64,000 nt of DNA from Ruegeria arenilitoris (GTDB lineage Bacteria > Pseudomonadota > Alphaproteobacteria > Rhodobacterales > Rhodobacteraceae), in contig NZ_WQDA01000001.1 of NCBI RefSeq assembly GCF_013032855.1, forward strand, positions 7,501-71,500, written 5' to 3'. The notes beneath the pieces are model-generated. The model saw only the letters and a list, made by a program, of their open reading frames with translations, did not search any database and was not told the DNA's origin. Positions 17,980 to 26,259 of the stretch are shown here, piece after piece (the stretch's first letter is position 1; each line of letters begins with the position of its first letter). The translations under genes and the position numbers were made by a program.

Positions 17980-18867
17980 ATGGATCTGCGCGCCATCGCC
18001 ATGGGGCTGGCCTTTGCCTTCATCTGGTCGTCGGCCTTTACCTCGGCGCGGATCATCGTCGCGGATGCTTCGCCGCTGTTTTCACTGGCGGTTCGCTTCC
18101 TGATTTCCGGCCTCCTGGGTGTCGCCATCGCCGCGGCCATGGGCCAGAGTTGGCGCCTGACGCGGTCGCAATGGTACGCGACCATCCTGTTCGGAATCTG
18201 CCAGAATGCCCTGTATTTGGGTCTGAATTTCTATGCAATGCAAACGGTCGAGGCGTCGGTCGCGGCGATCATCGCCTCGACCATGCCACTGCTGGTGGCT
18301 CTGGCCGGCTGGCTACTGTTCGGGGAACGGTTGCGCCCGCTGGGTGTTCTGGGTCTGCTGGCCGGGTTCGCTGGCGTGGCCCTGATCATGAGCAGCCGGA
18401 TCGGCGCAGGGATCGACCTGTTTGGCGTTGCCCTCTGCGGGCTGGGCGCGCTGGCGCTGACCTTCGCCACGCTGGCCGTGCGCGGGGCGACCTCGGGCGG
18501 GAATTTCATGATGGTCGTCGGTTTGCAGATGTTCGTCGGCTCGGCGGTTCTGTTTGTCGCCGCCCCGTTGTTCGAGACGATCTATGTCCGTCCAACCTGG
18601 CCGCTGGCGCTGGCCTTCACCTACACGACCCTGTTCCCCGGCCTGCTGGCCACGTTGATCTGGTTCTTGCTGCTCAACCGGATCGGGCCGATCCGCGCAG
18701 CCACCTTCCATTTCCTCAACCCGGTGTTCGGGGTCACGATCGCCGCGATTCTGCTGGGTGAACGGTTGGGCGCAATGGACGCCGTTGGTGTTGCGGTTAT
18801 CACGCTGGGCATTCTGGCCGTGCAGTTGTCACGCCAGCCAGTTCAGCGCAGCAGCGCCTCGACCTGA
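17980..18867 (+). CDS. EamA/DMT family transporter
   Basis: 295-residue drug/metabolite transporter of the ten-helix type: two EamA repeats (residues ~5-135 and ~150-285), each with the small-residue-rich helices of the family, such as IWSSAFTSARI in helix 1. It probably exports an amino acid or metabolite; the substrate cannot be inferred. GGAG seven bases before the ATG supports the start. Its last 25 bases overlap the 3' end of the convergent glutathione peroxidase gene. Confidence 0.88.
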   Translation: MDLRAIAMGLAFAFIWSSAFTSARIIVADASPLFSLAVRFLISGLLGVAIAAAMGQSWRLTRSQWYATILFGICQNALYLGLNFYAMQTVEASVAAIIASTMPLLVALAGWLLFGERLRPLGVLGLLAGFAGVALIMSSRIGAGIDLFGVALCGLGALALTFATLAVRGATSGGNFMMVVGLQMFVGSAVLFVAAPLFETIYVRPTWPLALAFTYTTLFPGLLATLIWFLLLNRIGPIRAATFHFLNPVFGVTIAAILLGERLGAMDAVGVAVITLGILAVQLSRQPVQRSSAST

Positions 18868-19364
18868 CTGCGCAGCTTGCGAGAGTCCGGCCGGGTCGTC
18901 GACCCAAAGGTCGCCACGACCTCGCCATCGGGGCTCAGCAGGATCTTGTTGAAATTCCAGCCCGGCACGAACCCGGTTTCGGCCGCGACCGCCTTGTAGA
19001 ACGGGTGGGCCTGCGGGCCGGTCACGGGGGTGATGTCGGTCATGGGCAGGGTCAGGTCATAGTTCAACTCGCAGAATTCCTTGACCTCACTGGCGGTTTC
19101 CAATTCCTGGTTGAAGGAATCCGACGGGACCGCCAGAACCACCAAACCTTCGGGTCCATAGGTGTCCTGCAGCTTTTGCAGCCCGGAATACTGCCCGGTA
19201 AACCCGCATTGCGAGGCCGTGTTGACCACCAGAACCGGCTGGCCGCGCCAGTCCGACAGCGACAGCGTGCCGCCGTCGATCGATGGGAATTCTCCGGACA
19301 CGGGCGCGGCCTGCACCGTTCGACCGATCAACAACAAGGCAGACAACAGCAACATTCTGAACAT
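18843..19364 (-). CDS. Periplasmic glutathione peroxidase family protein
   Basis: 173-residue thiol peroxidase with an N-terminal signal peptide (residues 1-19, cleavage after VQA). The peroxidatic Cys53 is in NTASQCGFTGQY, and the WNFNK block carries the Trp/Asn of the catalytic tetrad. The usual FPCNQFGxQEP segment is replaced by VPSDSFNQELE: the Gln region is displaced and the resolving Cys is absent. Export plus these changes suggests a periplasmic peroxidase with a different reductant. GGAGG upstream of the ATG at 19364 supports this start; an upstream in-frame codon is less likely. It is next to msrB/msrA. Confidence 0.85.
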   Translation of the reverse strand: MFRMLLLSALLLIGRTVQAAPVSGEFPSIDGGTLSLSDWRGQPVLVVNTASQCGFTGQYSGLQKLQDTYGPEGLVVLAVPSDSFNQELETASEVKEFCELNYDLTLPMTDITPVTGPQAHPFYKAVAAETGFVPGWNFNKILLSPDGEVVATFGSTTRPDSRKLRSQVEALLR

Positions 19365-19509
19365 GGCGTGACCTCCTCTTTGGTAATGATACGCTCGAAG
19401 CACGGCGGCAGATCACCCGCACGATCGCGCGAGCCGGGTGAAACAGGGCTTTGCTTTTGTCGCGGCGCACCCCAAATATCTCGGCAACGTATGCAATGCC
19501 GGAGGACCC

Positions 19510-19959
19510 ATGCCCAAATATACCAAAGATCCATCGGTTGTCGCGGCCCTGTCGCCCGAGGAATTCCACGTTACCCAGCGCAACGGGACCGAACGCCCCG
19601 GCACCGGAAAACACCTGAACAACAAGGAACCCGGCATCTACGTGGATATCGTATCGGGCGAGCCGCTATTCGCCTCGACCCACAAATACGAATCGGGCTG
19701 CGGCTGGCCCAGCTTCACCAAACCCATCGTGCATGACCACGTCACCGAGCTGGAGGACCGCTCGCTGGGCATGATCCGGACCGAGGTCCGCTCGAAACAC
19801 GGCGACAGCCACCTGGGCCATGTGTTTCCCGATGGTCCGCTGGATCAGGGTGGGCTACGTTACTGCATCAACTCCGCCGCGCTGCGGTTCGTCCATCGTG
19901 ACGACATGGAGGCCGAGGGCTATGGCGAATACCTCGATCAAGTGGAGGACCCGAAATGA
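19510..19959 (+). CDS. msrB: Peptide-methionine (R)-S-oxide reductase
   Basis: 149-residue MsrB reducing methionine-R-sulfoxide. The catalytic Cys119 is in [12 protein letters not shown], the recycling Cys64 in ESGCGWPSF, and the [10 protein letters not shown] block is intact. The two CxxC zinc motifs of many MsrBs are missing, as in zinc-free forms. GGAGGA lies just before the ATG at 19510; an in-frame upstream codon is unsupported. It overlaps msrA by four bases (ATGA), so the two stereospecific repair enzymes are translationally coupled. No signal peptide: cytoplasmic. Confidence 0.95.
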   Translation: MPKYTKDPSVVAALSPEEFHVTQRNGTERPGTGKHLNNKEPGIYVDIVSGEPLFASTHKYESGCGWPSFTKPIVHDHVTELEDRSLGMIRTEVRSKHGDSHLGHVFPDGPLDQGGLRYCINSAALRFVHRDDMEAEGYGEYLDQVEDPK

Positions 19960-20468
19960 CCGAACAACGCGCCGTTCTGGCCGGAGGCTGCTTCTGGGGC
20001 ATGCAGGACCTGATCCGCAAGCTGCCCGGCGTTCTGCGCACCCGCGTCGGATATACCGGCGGCGACGTGCCCAACGCGACCTATCGCAACCACGGCACCC
20101 ATGCCGAAGGGATCGAGATCTGGTTCGACCCCGCGAAGATCACCTATCGCGATCTGCTCGAGTTCTTCTTCCAGATCCACGACCCGACCACCGTGAACCG
20201 CCAGGGCAATGACATTGGGATGAGCTATCGCTCGGCCATCTACTACTGCGACGAAACGCAGAAACAGATCGCGCTGGACACGATCGCCGATGTGGATGCC
20301 AGCGGGCTGTGGCCCGGCAAGGTCGTGACCGAGGTCGAACCCGTGGGCGATTTCTGGGAGGCCGAGCCCGAGCATCAGGACTACCTTCAGCGTATCCCCA
20401 ACGGCTATACCTGCCACTTCCCGCGCCCGGACTGGGTTCTGCCCAAACGCAGCAGCGCTGCCGAATAA
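19956..20468 (+). CDS. msrA: Peptide-methionine (S)-S-oxide reductase
   Basis: 170-residue MsrA reducing methionine-S-sulfoxide. The GGCFWG active site is at residues 10-15 (Cys12), with the family blocks [12 protein letters not shown] and FFQIHDPTT. One Cys near residue 97 and one in GYTCHF near the C-terminus are candidates for resolving residues. Start overlaps msrB by four bases. It ends three bases before the stop of the convergent hydantoinase-like gene. Confidence 0.95.
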   Translation: MTEQRAVLAGGCFWGMQDLIRKLPGVLRTRVGYTGGDVPNATYRNHGTHAEGIEIWFDPAKITYRDLLEFFFQIHDPTTVNRQGNDIGMSYRSAIYYCDETQKQIALDTIADVDASGLWPGKVVTEVEPVGDFWEAEPEHQDYLQRIPNGYTCHFPRPDWVLPKRSSAAE

Positions 20469-20471
20469 AGG

Positions 20472-22475
20472 TCAGCCGACGGCCACCCGCGGGCGGCCGC
20501 TGGCTTCGACGGTCAGCATCGCCTCGACGAAGACATCCTTGCCCTCGATCCGGGCGGTGCGGATGTCGCGGTTGACGATCACGCGGATATCCTCGGCCCC
20601 GGCCTCGCGCACGGCGCTTTCGGTCTCGCGCCGCAGTTCGGCCTCCAGCAGGGCCAGCGCGGGTTCGGGTGTGGGGAAATCCTGCGGACCTTCATTCAGA
20701 TGCACGCGGTACCGGCCTTCGGACGGAGCGGTCACCGTGCCCGCCCGCCGCATGGTCAACCGCCCCACGACGGCCCCGATCGCGTTGGCCACCCCGGCAT
20801 GGTCGGGCAGCACCATGGTACAGCGCAGACGCTCACCGACCGCCGGGTAATAGCTCGGCGCCGAGGCACCCAGCCCGACCACATCCACGTTCAGCCTCGT
20901 ATCCAACGCCAGCAGACCGCGATGCCCGCGCAAGCCCCGCCGTGTCAGCACATGGCGCGCCAGATCCTCGGGCGGCAGGCCGAACGCCTCGGCTTCTTCC
21001 GCAAAAGCAGTCTCTAACAAGGTCAAAACGGTCTGTTCGGTCAACTGATCCACGATCATCCCGGCCAGTTCATCGGCCGAGCCCGCGAGCCGGTCGCCCG
21101 ACCCCACACGCCGACGCGCAATCAACTCCAGCGCCTTGCGCGCGGCATCGGCATCCCAATCGGACAGGCGCCCCAGAACGTGGCTGGCATCCGACGGCGT
21201 CACCCCCGAGACCTGAACGATCCCGCGGTCCACCAGCCGGGTCAGAGCGCCGTTTTCCATCCGCGTGCGCAACAGGGTGCTCAGGGGCAGAACCTTGTCC
21301 CCCAGCCGCTCCAGCAGCCCCACCTCGCGCGGGCCCAGACCCTCGGCGTGGATGCCGGGCACGCGGCGGGCGAAACGGGTGTCGTGCTCGCCCACCGTGG
21401 TCGCGCGCAACTGCTCGTCCAGCGCGGCATGGACCACCTCGGGCGCCTCAGCCGCGATCAGCGACACCGGCAGCACCCGGCGCGGACCCAGGAACACGCC
21501 GCCGCACAGGCCCTCGGTTACCACATGCACCTGGCTGTCACCGCCCAGACCATGCGTGCGCATCGCCACCGCCTCGACCATGGTGCGAAACCCGCCGACC
21601 CGGGCGCCCGCCGGGTCGACCGCCGGTTTGCCATCGCGGATCAGCGCCACATCGGTCGTCGTCCCTCCGATATCCGACACCAGCGCGTCCTGAACTCCGG
21701 TCAGCCAGCGCGCGCCCACGATCGAGGCCGCCGGACCGCTAAGAATGGTTTCGATCGGCCGTTCCCGCGCCTGCTCGGCGCTCATCAAGGCGCCATCGCC
21801 TCGCACCACCATCATCGGCGCGTCGATGCCCAGCTCGAGCAATACATCCTGCGCCCGGCCGATCAGGCGGTCGATCATTCCGATCAGACGTGCGTTCAGC
21901 ACCGCCGTCACCGCACGTTTCGGCCCGTTCAGCTTGGCGGACAACTGATGCGAGCAGGTCACTGGCGCGCCGGTCTTCTCGGTGATGATTCGCGCGACCT
22001 CAAGCTCGTGCGCGGGGTTGCGGGTGGCAAACTGGGCCGCAACCGCGAACCCGGAAATCCCGGACTGCTGGTCCAGAAATTCGCGCAACGCCCCTGTATC
22101 CAACGGCGCGGCCTCGGCCCCGGCATGGCTGTGCCCACCCGCGATCACCAGCGCCGGGTCACCCTTCAGCGCATCGCGCAGCCCGTGCCTGTCCAGATCG
22201 CCGTCGCGAAACCCGACATAGATCAGCGCAACGCGCCCGCCCTGCCCCTCGACCAGCGCGTTCGTGGCCAGCGTCGTCGACAGCGACGCCATCGAGATCT
22301 GAACGGGCGCGACCTGCGCCTGGTCCAGCACCGCCCGGATCGCCCGCCCGACGCCGATCGCCAGATCCTCGCGTGTGGTCAGGGACTTGGCCGAGGCGAT
22401 CACCTCTTCCTCGTCCCGGATCAGCACCGCATCGGTGTAGGTTCCACCGGTATCCACGCCCAAAGCCAACGCCAT
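20472..22475 (-). CDS. Hydantoinase/oxoprolinase family protein (HyuA-like)
   Basis: 667-residue protein of the hydantoinase A family. N-terminal actin-like domain with phosphate loop GVDTGGTYTDAVL (residues 5-17); central hydantoinase A domain with DIGGTTTDVALI and the HGLGGDS segment; C-terminal domain with HAGVANAIGAVVGR. Such proteins are ATP-dependent lactam hydrolases acting with a HyuB partner or as a fused 5-oxoprolinase. No hyuB lies next to it, so partner and substrate are unknown. The ATG at 22475 is chosen for its GGAG six bases upstream; other in-frame starts lie at 22487 and further. Confidence 0.83.
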   Translation of the reverse strand: MALALGVDTGGTYTDAVLIRDEEEVIASAKSLTTREDLAIGVGRAIRAVLDQAQVAPVQISMASLSTTLATNALVEGQGGRVALIYVGFRDGDLDRHGLRDALKGDPALVIAGGHSHAGAEAAPLDTGALREFLDQQSGISGFAVAAQFATRNPAHELEVARIITEKTGAPVTCSHQLSAKLNGPKRAVTAVLNARLIGMIDRLIGRAQDVLLELGIDAPMMVVRGDGALMSAEQARERPIETILSGPAASIVGARWLTGVQDALVSDIGGTTTDVALIRDGKPAVDPAGARVGGFRTMVEAVAMRTHGLGGDSQVHVVTEGLCGGVFLGPRRVLPVSLIAAEAPEVVHAALDEQLRATTVGEHDTRFARRVPGIHAEGLGPREVGLLERLGDKVLPLSTLLRTRMENGALTRLVDRGIVQVSGVTPSDASHVLGRLSDWDADAARKALELIARRRVGSGDRLAGSADELAGMIVDQLTEQTVLTLLETAFAEEAEAFGLPPEDLARHVLTRRGLRGHRGLLALDTRLNVDVVGLGASAPSYYPAVGERLRCTMVLPDHAGVANAIGAVVGRLTMRRAGTVTAPSEGRYRVHLNEGPQDFPTPEPALALLEAELRRETESAVREAGAEDIRVIVNRDIRTARIEGKDVFVEAMLTVEASGRPRVAVG

Positions 22476-22546
22476 CGGGATCTCCATCCTGTTCGCAGTC
22501 ACGGGTGTAGCGGTTTGAACCGACGCGTCCAGCCTGTTTGCGGCAT

Positions 22547-23584
22547 TCACGACAGTTGTTCGACCGCCCAGCGCGCCGCGTCGGCCACCGTGGGGTCGGC
22601 ATCCTCGATCAACGCCTGCGCGACCGGAATCAACTCCGACGACCCGGAATTGCCGATGGCATACAGAACGTTTCGCACGAACCGGTCGCGCCCGATCCGC
22701 TTGATCGGAGAACCCGAGAATCTGGCCCGGAACGCCGCATCGTCCAACCCGGCCAGTTCCGCCAACGGCGGCGCCATCAGGTCTTGGCGCGCGGCATATC
22801 GGATGTCACTGGCCGCCACCGCGAACTTGTTCCACGGACAGGCGGCCAGGCAATCATCACAGCCATAGATCCGGTTGCCCAGCTTGCCGCGCAACTCCTG
22901 ATCCACCGGCCCCTTGTGCTCGATGGTCAGATAGGAAATGCAGCGCCGCGCATCCAGTTGATAGGGCGCCGGAAAGGCATCCGTCGGACAGGCATCCAGA
23001 CAGGCCCGACACGACCCGCAATGATCCACTTCCGGCGGGTCCGTCGGCAGGTCCAGAGTGGTGAAAACAGACCCTAAAAAGGCCCAATTGCCCCACTCCC
23101 GGCTGACCAGATTGGTGTGTTTGCCCTGCCAGCCCAACCCGGCCGCATGGCCCAGTGCTTTCTCGGGCACCGGCGCGGTGTCGACGAACACCTTCACCTC
23201 GCCCCCGGCTTCGGCAATCAGCCACCGGGCCAGCCGCTTCAGCCGCTTTTTGACCAGATCATGGTAGTCTTTGTTCTGAGCATAGACCGAGATCGCCCCG
23301 CGATCGGGTCGGCCCAGAACCTCGGTCGGATCATGATCCGGCGTGTAACTCTCGGCCAGCATGATGACCGAGCGCGCCTCAGGCCACAGCTCCGCCGGAT
23401 CCCCCCGCCAATGGGCCCGCTCGGCCATCCAGCCCATCTGCCCGTGATAACCGGCCGCCAGAAAGGCGGCCAACCGCGCAGGCACTTCCGGCACGTCCCA
23501 GGGTCGGCAGATCCGGCACGACACGAACCCCTCGGCCCGGGCCTGCGACACCAACCTGTCCTTCAATGCCGTCGCGCTGTTCAT
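22547..23584 (-). CDS. queG: Epoxyqueuosine reductase
   Basis: 345-residue QueG, the cobalamin-dependent last step of queuosine synthesis in tRNA. Two 4Fe-4S cluster motifs are visible: [12 protein letters not shown] and [10 protein letters not shown], with family blocks SYLTIEHKG and [15 protein letters not shown]. The C-terminal HEAT-like part carries [12 protein letters not shown]. The ATG at 23584 is preferred; an upstream in-frame start would put part of the intergenic hairpin repeat into the protein. It follows the GST gene after 75 bases filled by that repeat. Confidence 0.94.
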   Translation of the reverse strand: MNSATALKDRLVSQARAEGFVSCRICRPWDVPEVPARLAAFLAAGYHGQMGWMAERAHWRGDPAELWPEARSVIMLAESYTPDHDPTEVLGRPDRGAISVYAQNKDYHDLVKKRLKRLARWLIAEAGGEVKVFVDTAPVPEKALGHAAGLGWQGKHTNLVSREWGNWAFLGSVFTTLDLPTDPPEVDHCGSCRACLDACPTDAFPAPYQLDARRCISYLTIEHKGPVDQELRGKLGNRIYGCDDCLAACPWNKFAVAASDIRYAARQDLMAPPLAELAGLDDAAFRARFSGSPIKRIGRDRFVRNVLYAIGNSGSSELIPVAQALIEDADPTVADAARWAVEQLS

Positions 23585-23590
23585 CTGGCC

Positions 23591-23648
23591 CAAAATATCC
23601 TCGGGGGTGAATTGGCCCAATGGGCCAAGAGGGGGCAGACCGCCCCCT
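23591..23648. repeat. Intergenic hairpin-rich repeat, copy A
   Basis: Starts with CAAAATATCCTCGGGGG just upstream of queG. It is followed by the perfect dyad TTGGCCCA-A-TGGGCCAA (23612-23628) and then GGGGGC-N5-GCCCCC (23631-23647). The leading CAAAATATCC-CGaGGGG core recurs at 39597 before the coxD gene, again followed by GC-rich hairpins. Lies between the GST stop and queG start and could attenuate or protect the transcript. Confidence 0.6.
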
Positions 23649-23659
23649 GCCCCAACCTA

Positions 23660-24325
23660 TCAGAAATCCAGGTCGGCGTAATGGGCGGGCGGGCGGAAGC
23701 CCGGCACCTGATCCGCCAGAATCGACCGGAAGGCCGGGCGAGACTTGATCTTGGCGTACCAGTCCTTGACCACATGGCTGCGATTCCAGTCCACGTCCGA
23801 AATATAGTCCAACGCCGACAGATGCGCGGCAGCCGCAAAATCGGCCAATGTCATCTGATCCCCCGCCAGCCAGCGCCGCTGATCCAGCAGCCAGGCCATG
23901 TAATCCAAGTGGAACTTGATTGCCCGCGCGCCTTCCTTGACGTTCTTGCTGTCGGGATAGCCCTGACCGGTCACTTTTTTGTTCACCCGCTCGTACAGCA
24001 GCTTGGATGTCACCTCATGGTGGAATTTGTCATCAAACCAACTGACCAGACGGCGCACCTCGAACCGTGCTTCCGGAGTTTTCGGCATCAATGCGGGTTC
24101 CGGCCGTGTCTCTTCGATGTATTCGCAGATCGCCGCGCTTTCTGACATCACCCGGCCATCCAGCCGCAGAACCGGGACCTTGGCCGCAGGGTTTCTGCGC
24201 AAGAAGTCCGGGGATTTTTCCCAGTACTTTTCCTCGACCAATTCGACTTCGATCTTCTTTTCCGCCAGGGACAGGCGGACTTTTCGACAAAAGGGGGACA
24301 GGGGAACGTGAAACAAACGCGCCAT
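23660..24325 (-). CDS. Glutathione S-transferase family protein
   Basis: 221-residue GST. Thioredoxin-like N-terminal domain with a possible active-site Cys13 in LSPFCRKVRL. The cis-Pro and glutathione gamma-Glu contact are in KVPVLRLDG and SESAAICEYIEE. The all-helical C-terminal domain has WLAGDQMTLADFAAAAHL. Substrate and physiological role unknown. It lies between mtgA and queG on the same strand, with gaps of 59 and 75 bases, so cotranscription is possible but not required. Confidence 0.9.
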   Translation of the reverse strand: MARLFHVPLSPFCRKVRLSLAEKKIEVELVEEKYWEKSPDFLRRNPAAKVPVLRLDGRVMSESAAICEYIEETRPEPALMPKTPEARFEVRRLVSWFDDKFHHEVTSKLLYERVNKKVTGQGYPDSKNVKEGARAIKFHLDYMAWLLDQRRWLAGDQMTLADFAAAAHLSALDYISDVDWNRSHVVKDWYAKIKSRPAFRSILADQVPGFRPPAHYADLDF

Positions 24326-24384
24326 GTGGATCCATTCGAACCAATTGAGTACCGCTCAGCAATAGCCGCTGACGGGCAGAAGTT

Positions 24385-25125
24385 TCAATCCTCGAAGCAA
24401 TCTGCGCGACCATCTGCGCGGATGGTGGCCGCTCCATCGCGGATCGCGGCGGCTCGTCTGCGGGTGTAAACCGACGGGTCCGTGACCGAACGGTTTCGCG
24501 GTGACGGAAGGATTGCCGCCAGCCGCGCCGCCTGCACCGGGCTGAGTTGGGCGGAACTGACTCCAAAATTCTTGCGGGCGGCCGCCTCGATCCCGAACAG
24601 GCCCTCACCGGTCTCCGCCACGTTCAGATACACCTCGAGTATGCGCTTCTTGCTCCAGAAGATTTCGACGACCGGGGTCATGGAGGTCTCAAGCGCCTTG
24701 CGCACCCAACTGCGCCCCTGCCACAGAAAGACATTCTTGACCACCTGCTGAGAAATGGTCGACGCCCCGCGGTTGCCACCATCTTCAAGCGCATCGCGGA
24801 TCGCGTTTACGTCAAAGCCCCAATGCAGGCAGAAATTCGCATCCTCGGCCGCAACGACCGACCGGGCCATGACCGAAGACATATCCTCGATCGCGACCCA
24901 TTCCCTGTCCACCTTGCCGAGGCGGCGCCACTCGGACCAGATCGTTTGGGTGATCGGCGGGTTGACCACGGTGTAAAGCAAAACAAGCGCCACGAACGCC
25001 GCGGCCAGAGCCCCAATGACACGCAGTACCCACCGCCGAATCCGAACGATGAGCGTTTCCGTTTTCCGAGACCGGGTTGCCTTTTTGGACTTACCGCGGG
25101 ATTTGCGCGCTGCTTTCTTCGCCAT
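24385..25125 (-). CDS. mtgA: Monofunctional biosynthetic peptidoglycan transglycosylase
   Basis: 246-residue GT51 glycosyltransferase that polymerises lipid II into glycan strands without a transpeptidase domain. A very basic cytoplasmic N-terminus (Lys/Arg-rich to residue ~31) precedes one membrane anchor (~33-53). The catalytic Glu94 is in VAAEDANFCLHWG, followed by GASTISQQVVKN and the second acidic residue in LEVYLNVAETG. Length is standard for MtgA. It is downstream of the Hint-domain gene with a 40-base gap. Confidence 0.95.
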   Translation of the reverse strand: MAKKAARKSRGKSKKATRSRKTETLIVRIRRWVLRVIGALAAAFVALVLLYTVVNPPITQTIWSEWRRLGKVDREWVAIEDMSSVMARSVVAAEDANFCLHWGFDVNAIRDALEDGGNRGASTISQQVVKNVFLWQGRSWVRKALETSMTPVVEIFWSKKRILEVYLNVAETGEGLFGIEAAARKNFGVSSAQLSPVQAARLAAILPSPRNRSVTDPSVYTRRRAAAIRDGAATIRADGRADCFED

Positions 25126-25165
25126 GTTCCTGCTATACGCCGCAGCACTGGTATTTGGAACGGAA

Positions 25166-26083
25166 TTATGACGCGATCAGCCGCCCTTCGCGCGGGCGCA
25201 CCACCGGACGGGCGGTTTTCGGACCACCATCTTCCACCGCTGCCAACTGCGGGAACAGTCGCAACAGCTCGGCCTGGGTTTCCCGGTCAGACCGCGTAAC
25301 GGCGTGCCCGGGATAGTAGCTTTCGCTTTTGGCGCCGTTGGCGATGACGATCTCGTGTTGGTCGAACAACAGGTGGAAATACTCGATCTCTCCACCTTCG
25401 ACCCGCGTCACCGTCGTGCCGTTGACCAGGGAATGTGCGGCAACCAAAACCTCGGGGTGGCCGTAGAAATAAGCCGCGCGCCAATCGTCGATCAGCATCC
25501 GGTGCTGGGGCGAGAACAGAGTGTCACGGTCCAGTCCCAAAACCCCTTCGGCAAAGCGGATCGGTGCGGCGTTGCCCTCGGCCGCGACGGTGGTTCTGCC
25601 GACCCAGATCAGGGCCCGCGCACCATTGTCGACCGTCGTGACAAGGTCACCGGCCTGCAGATCCTCGACGCGGCGCAATCCATCGGGTGTCTTTATCATT
25701 GTTCCGGCAGTAAAACACGGCGGCCCAAGCTCACCCGGAACCACCAAGGGACCTTCGGTATTGACGAAAGTCGTCGAGACTAGCGTCCCCTCTTGCAGCA
25801 CCTGACCGTCCGTCGGGGTGAACACGCGGCTGCCATCAGCCAGATAGAAGGTGGTTCCCGTGTAGGTGACGTTTCCCACACCGGACACGTTGATCGTCAC
25901 CGTGTCGCCCGGCCAGGATCGGGTGACATCAATGCCGTTGACCGAGTCATCGTCGGAACTGTCGATGTCGCCATCGTCGTTCTGGTCGACCAGATTGTAC
26001 TTCTCAACCGTCAGAAGGGTCCCCGTTGCCGGCGGGCTGGCCGGATCCATGGCAAAGAACTGGTCAAGATAGGTCGTGGGCAT
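25166..26083 (-). CDS. Hint-domain protein with Asp-rich N-terminus
   Basis: 305-residue protein. Residues 33-46 are an Asp-rich EF-hand/dockerin-like stretch (DQNDDGDIDSSDDD) likely to bind calcium. From Cys123 a Hedgehog/intein-type (Hint_2) domain begins: CFTAGTMIKTPDG, then VEDLQAGDLV and a late HEIVIANG strand. Hint domains can self-splice or cleave at the Cys; here Pro-Pro precede the Cys and there is no obvious C-extein, so cleavage is uncertain. No classical signal peptide; related roseobacter proteins are thought to be secreted by type I systems (inference). The ATG at 26083 is used rather than an in-frame upstream codon. Confidence 0.78.
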   Translation of the reverse strand: MPTTYLDQFFAMDPASPPATGTLLTVEKYNLVDQNDDGDIDSSDDDSVNGIDVTRSWPGDTVTINVSGVGNVTYTGTTFYLADGSRVFTPTDGQVLQEGTLVSTTFVNTEGPLVVPGELGPPCFTAGTMIKTPDGLRRVEDLQAGDLVTTVDNGARALIWVGRTTVAAEGNAAPIRFAEGVLGLDRDTLFSPQHRMLIDDWRAAYFYGHPEVLVAAHSLVNGTTVTRVEGGEIEYFHLLFDQHEIVIANGAKSESYYPGHAVTRSDRETQAELLRLFPQLAAVEDGGPKTARPVVRPREGRLIAS

Positions 26084-26204
26084 GCGACGACTCCCTGGCG
26101 AAATTGGCGGCAAGCGGAAGCATTGGCGAAATTTCCAAACTTTCCGTGTACAGGCCTAGCGACACGCAATGTTTTTTCAAGAAATCCGGAAACGGGAGGG
26201 CACA

Positions 26205-26241
26205 AAACGAAAACCCCGCGTGTCTTTTCAAACACGCGGGG
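26205..26241 (-). terminator. Rho-independent terminator after gltB
   Basis: Perfect 10-bp stem CCCCGCGTGT / ACACGCGGGG with an eight-base loop, starting 18 bases beyond the gltB stop. Read on the minus strand it is followed by TTTTCGTTTTG. It separates the glt operon from the Hint-domain gene. Confidence 0.88.
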
Positions 26242-26259
26242 CGGGCTTCACAGGCGGTC

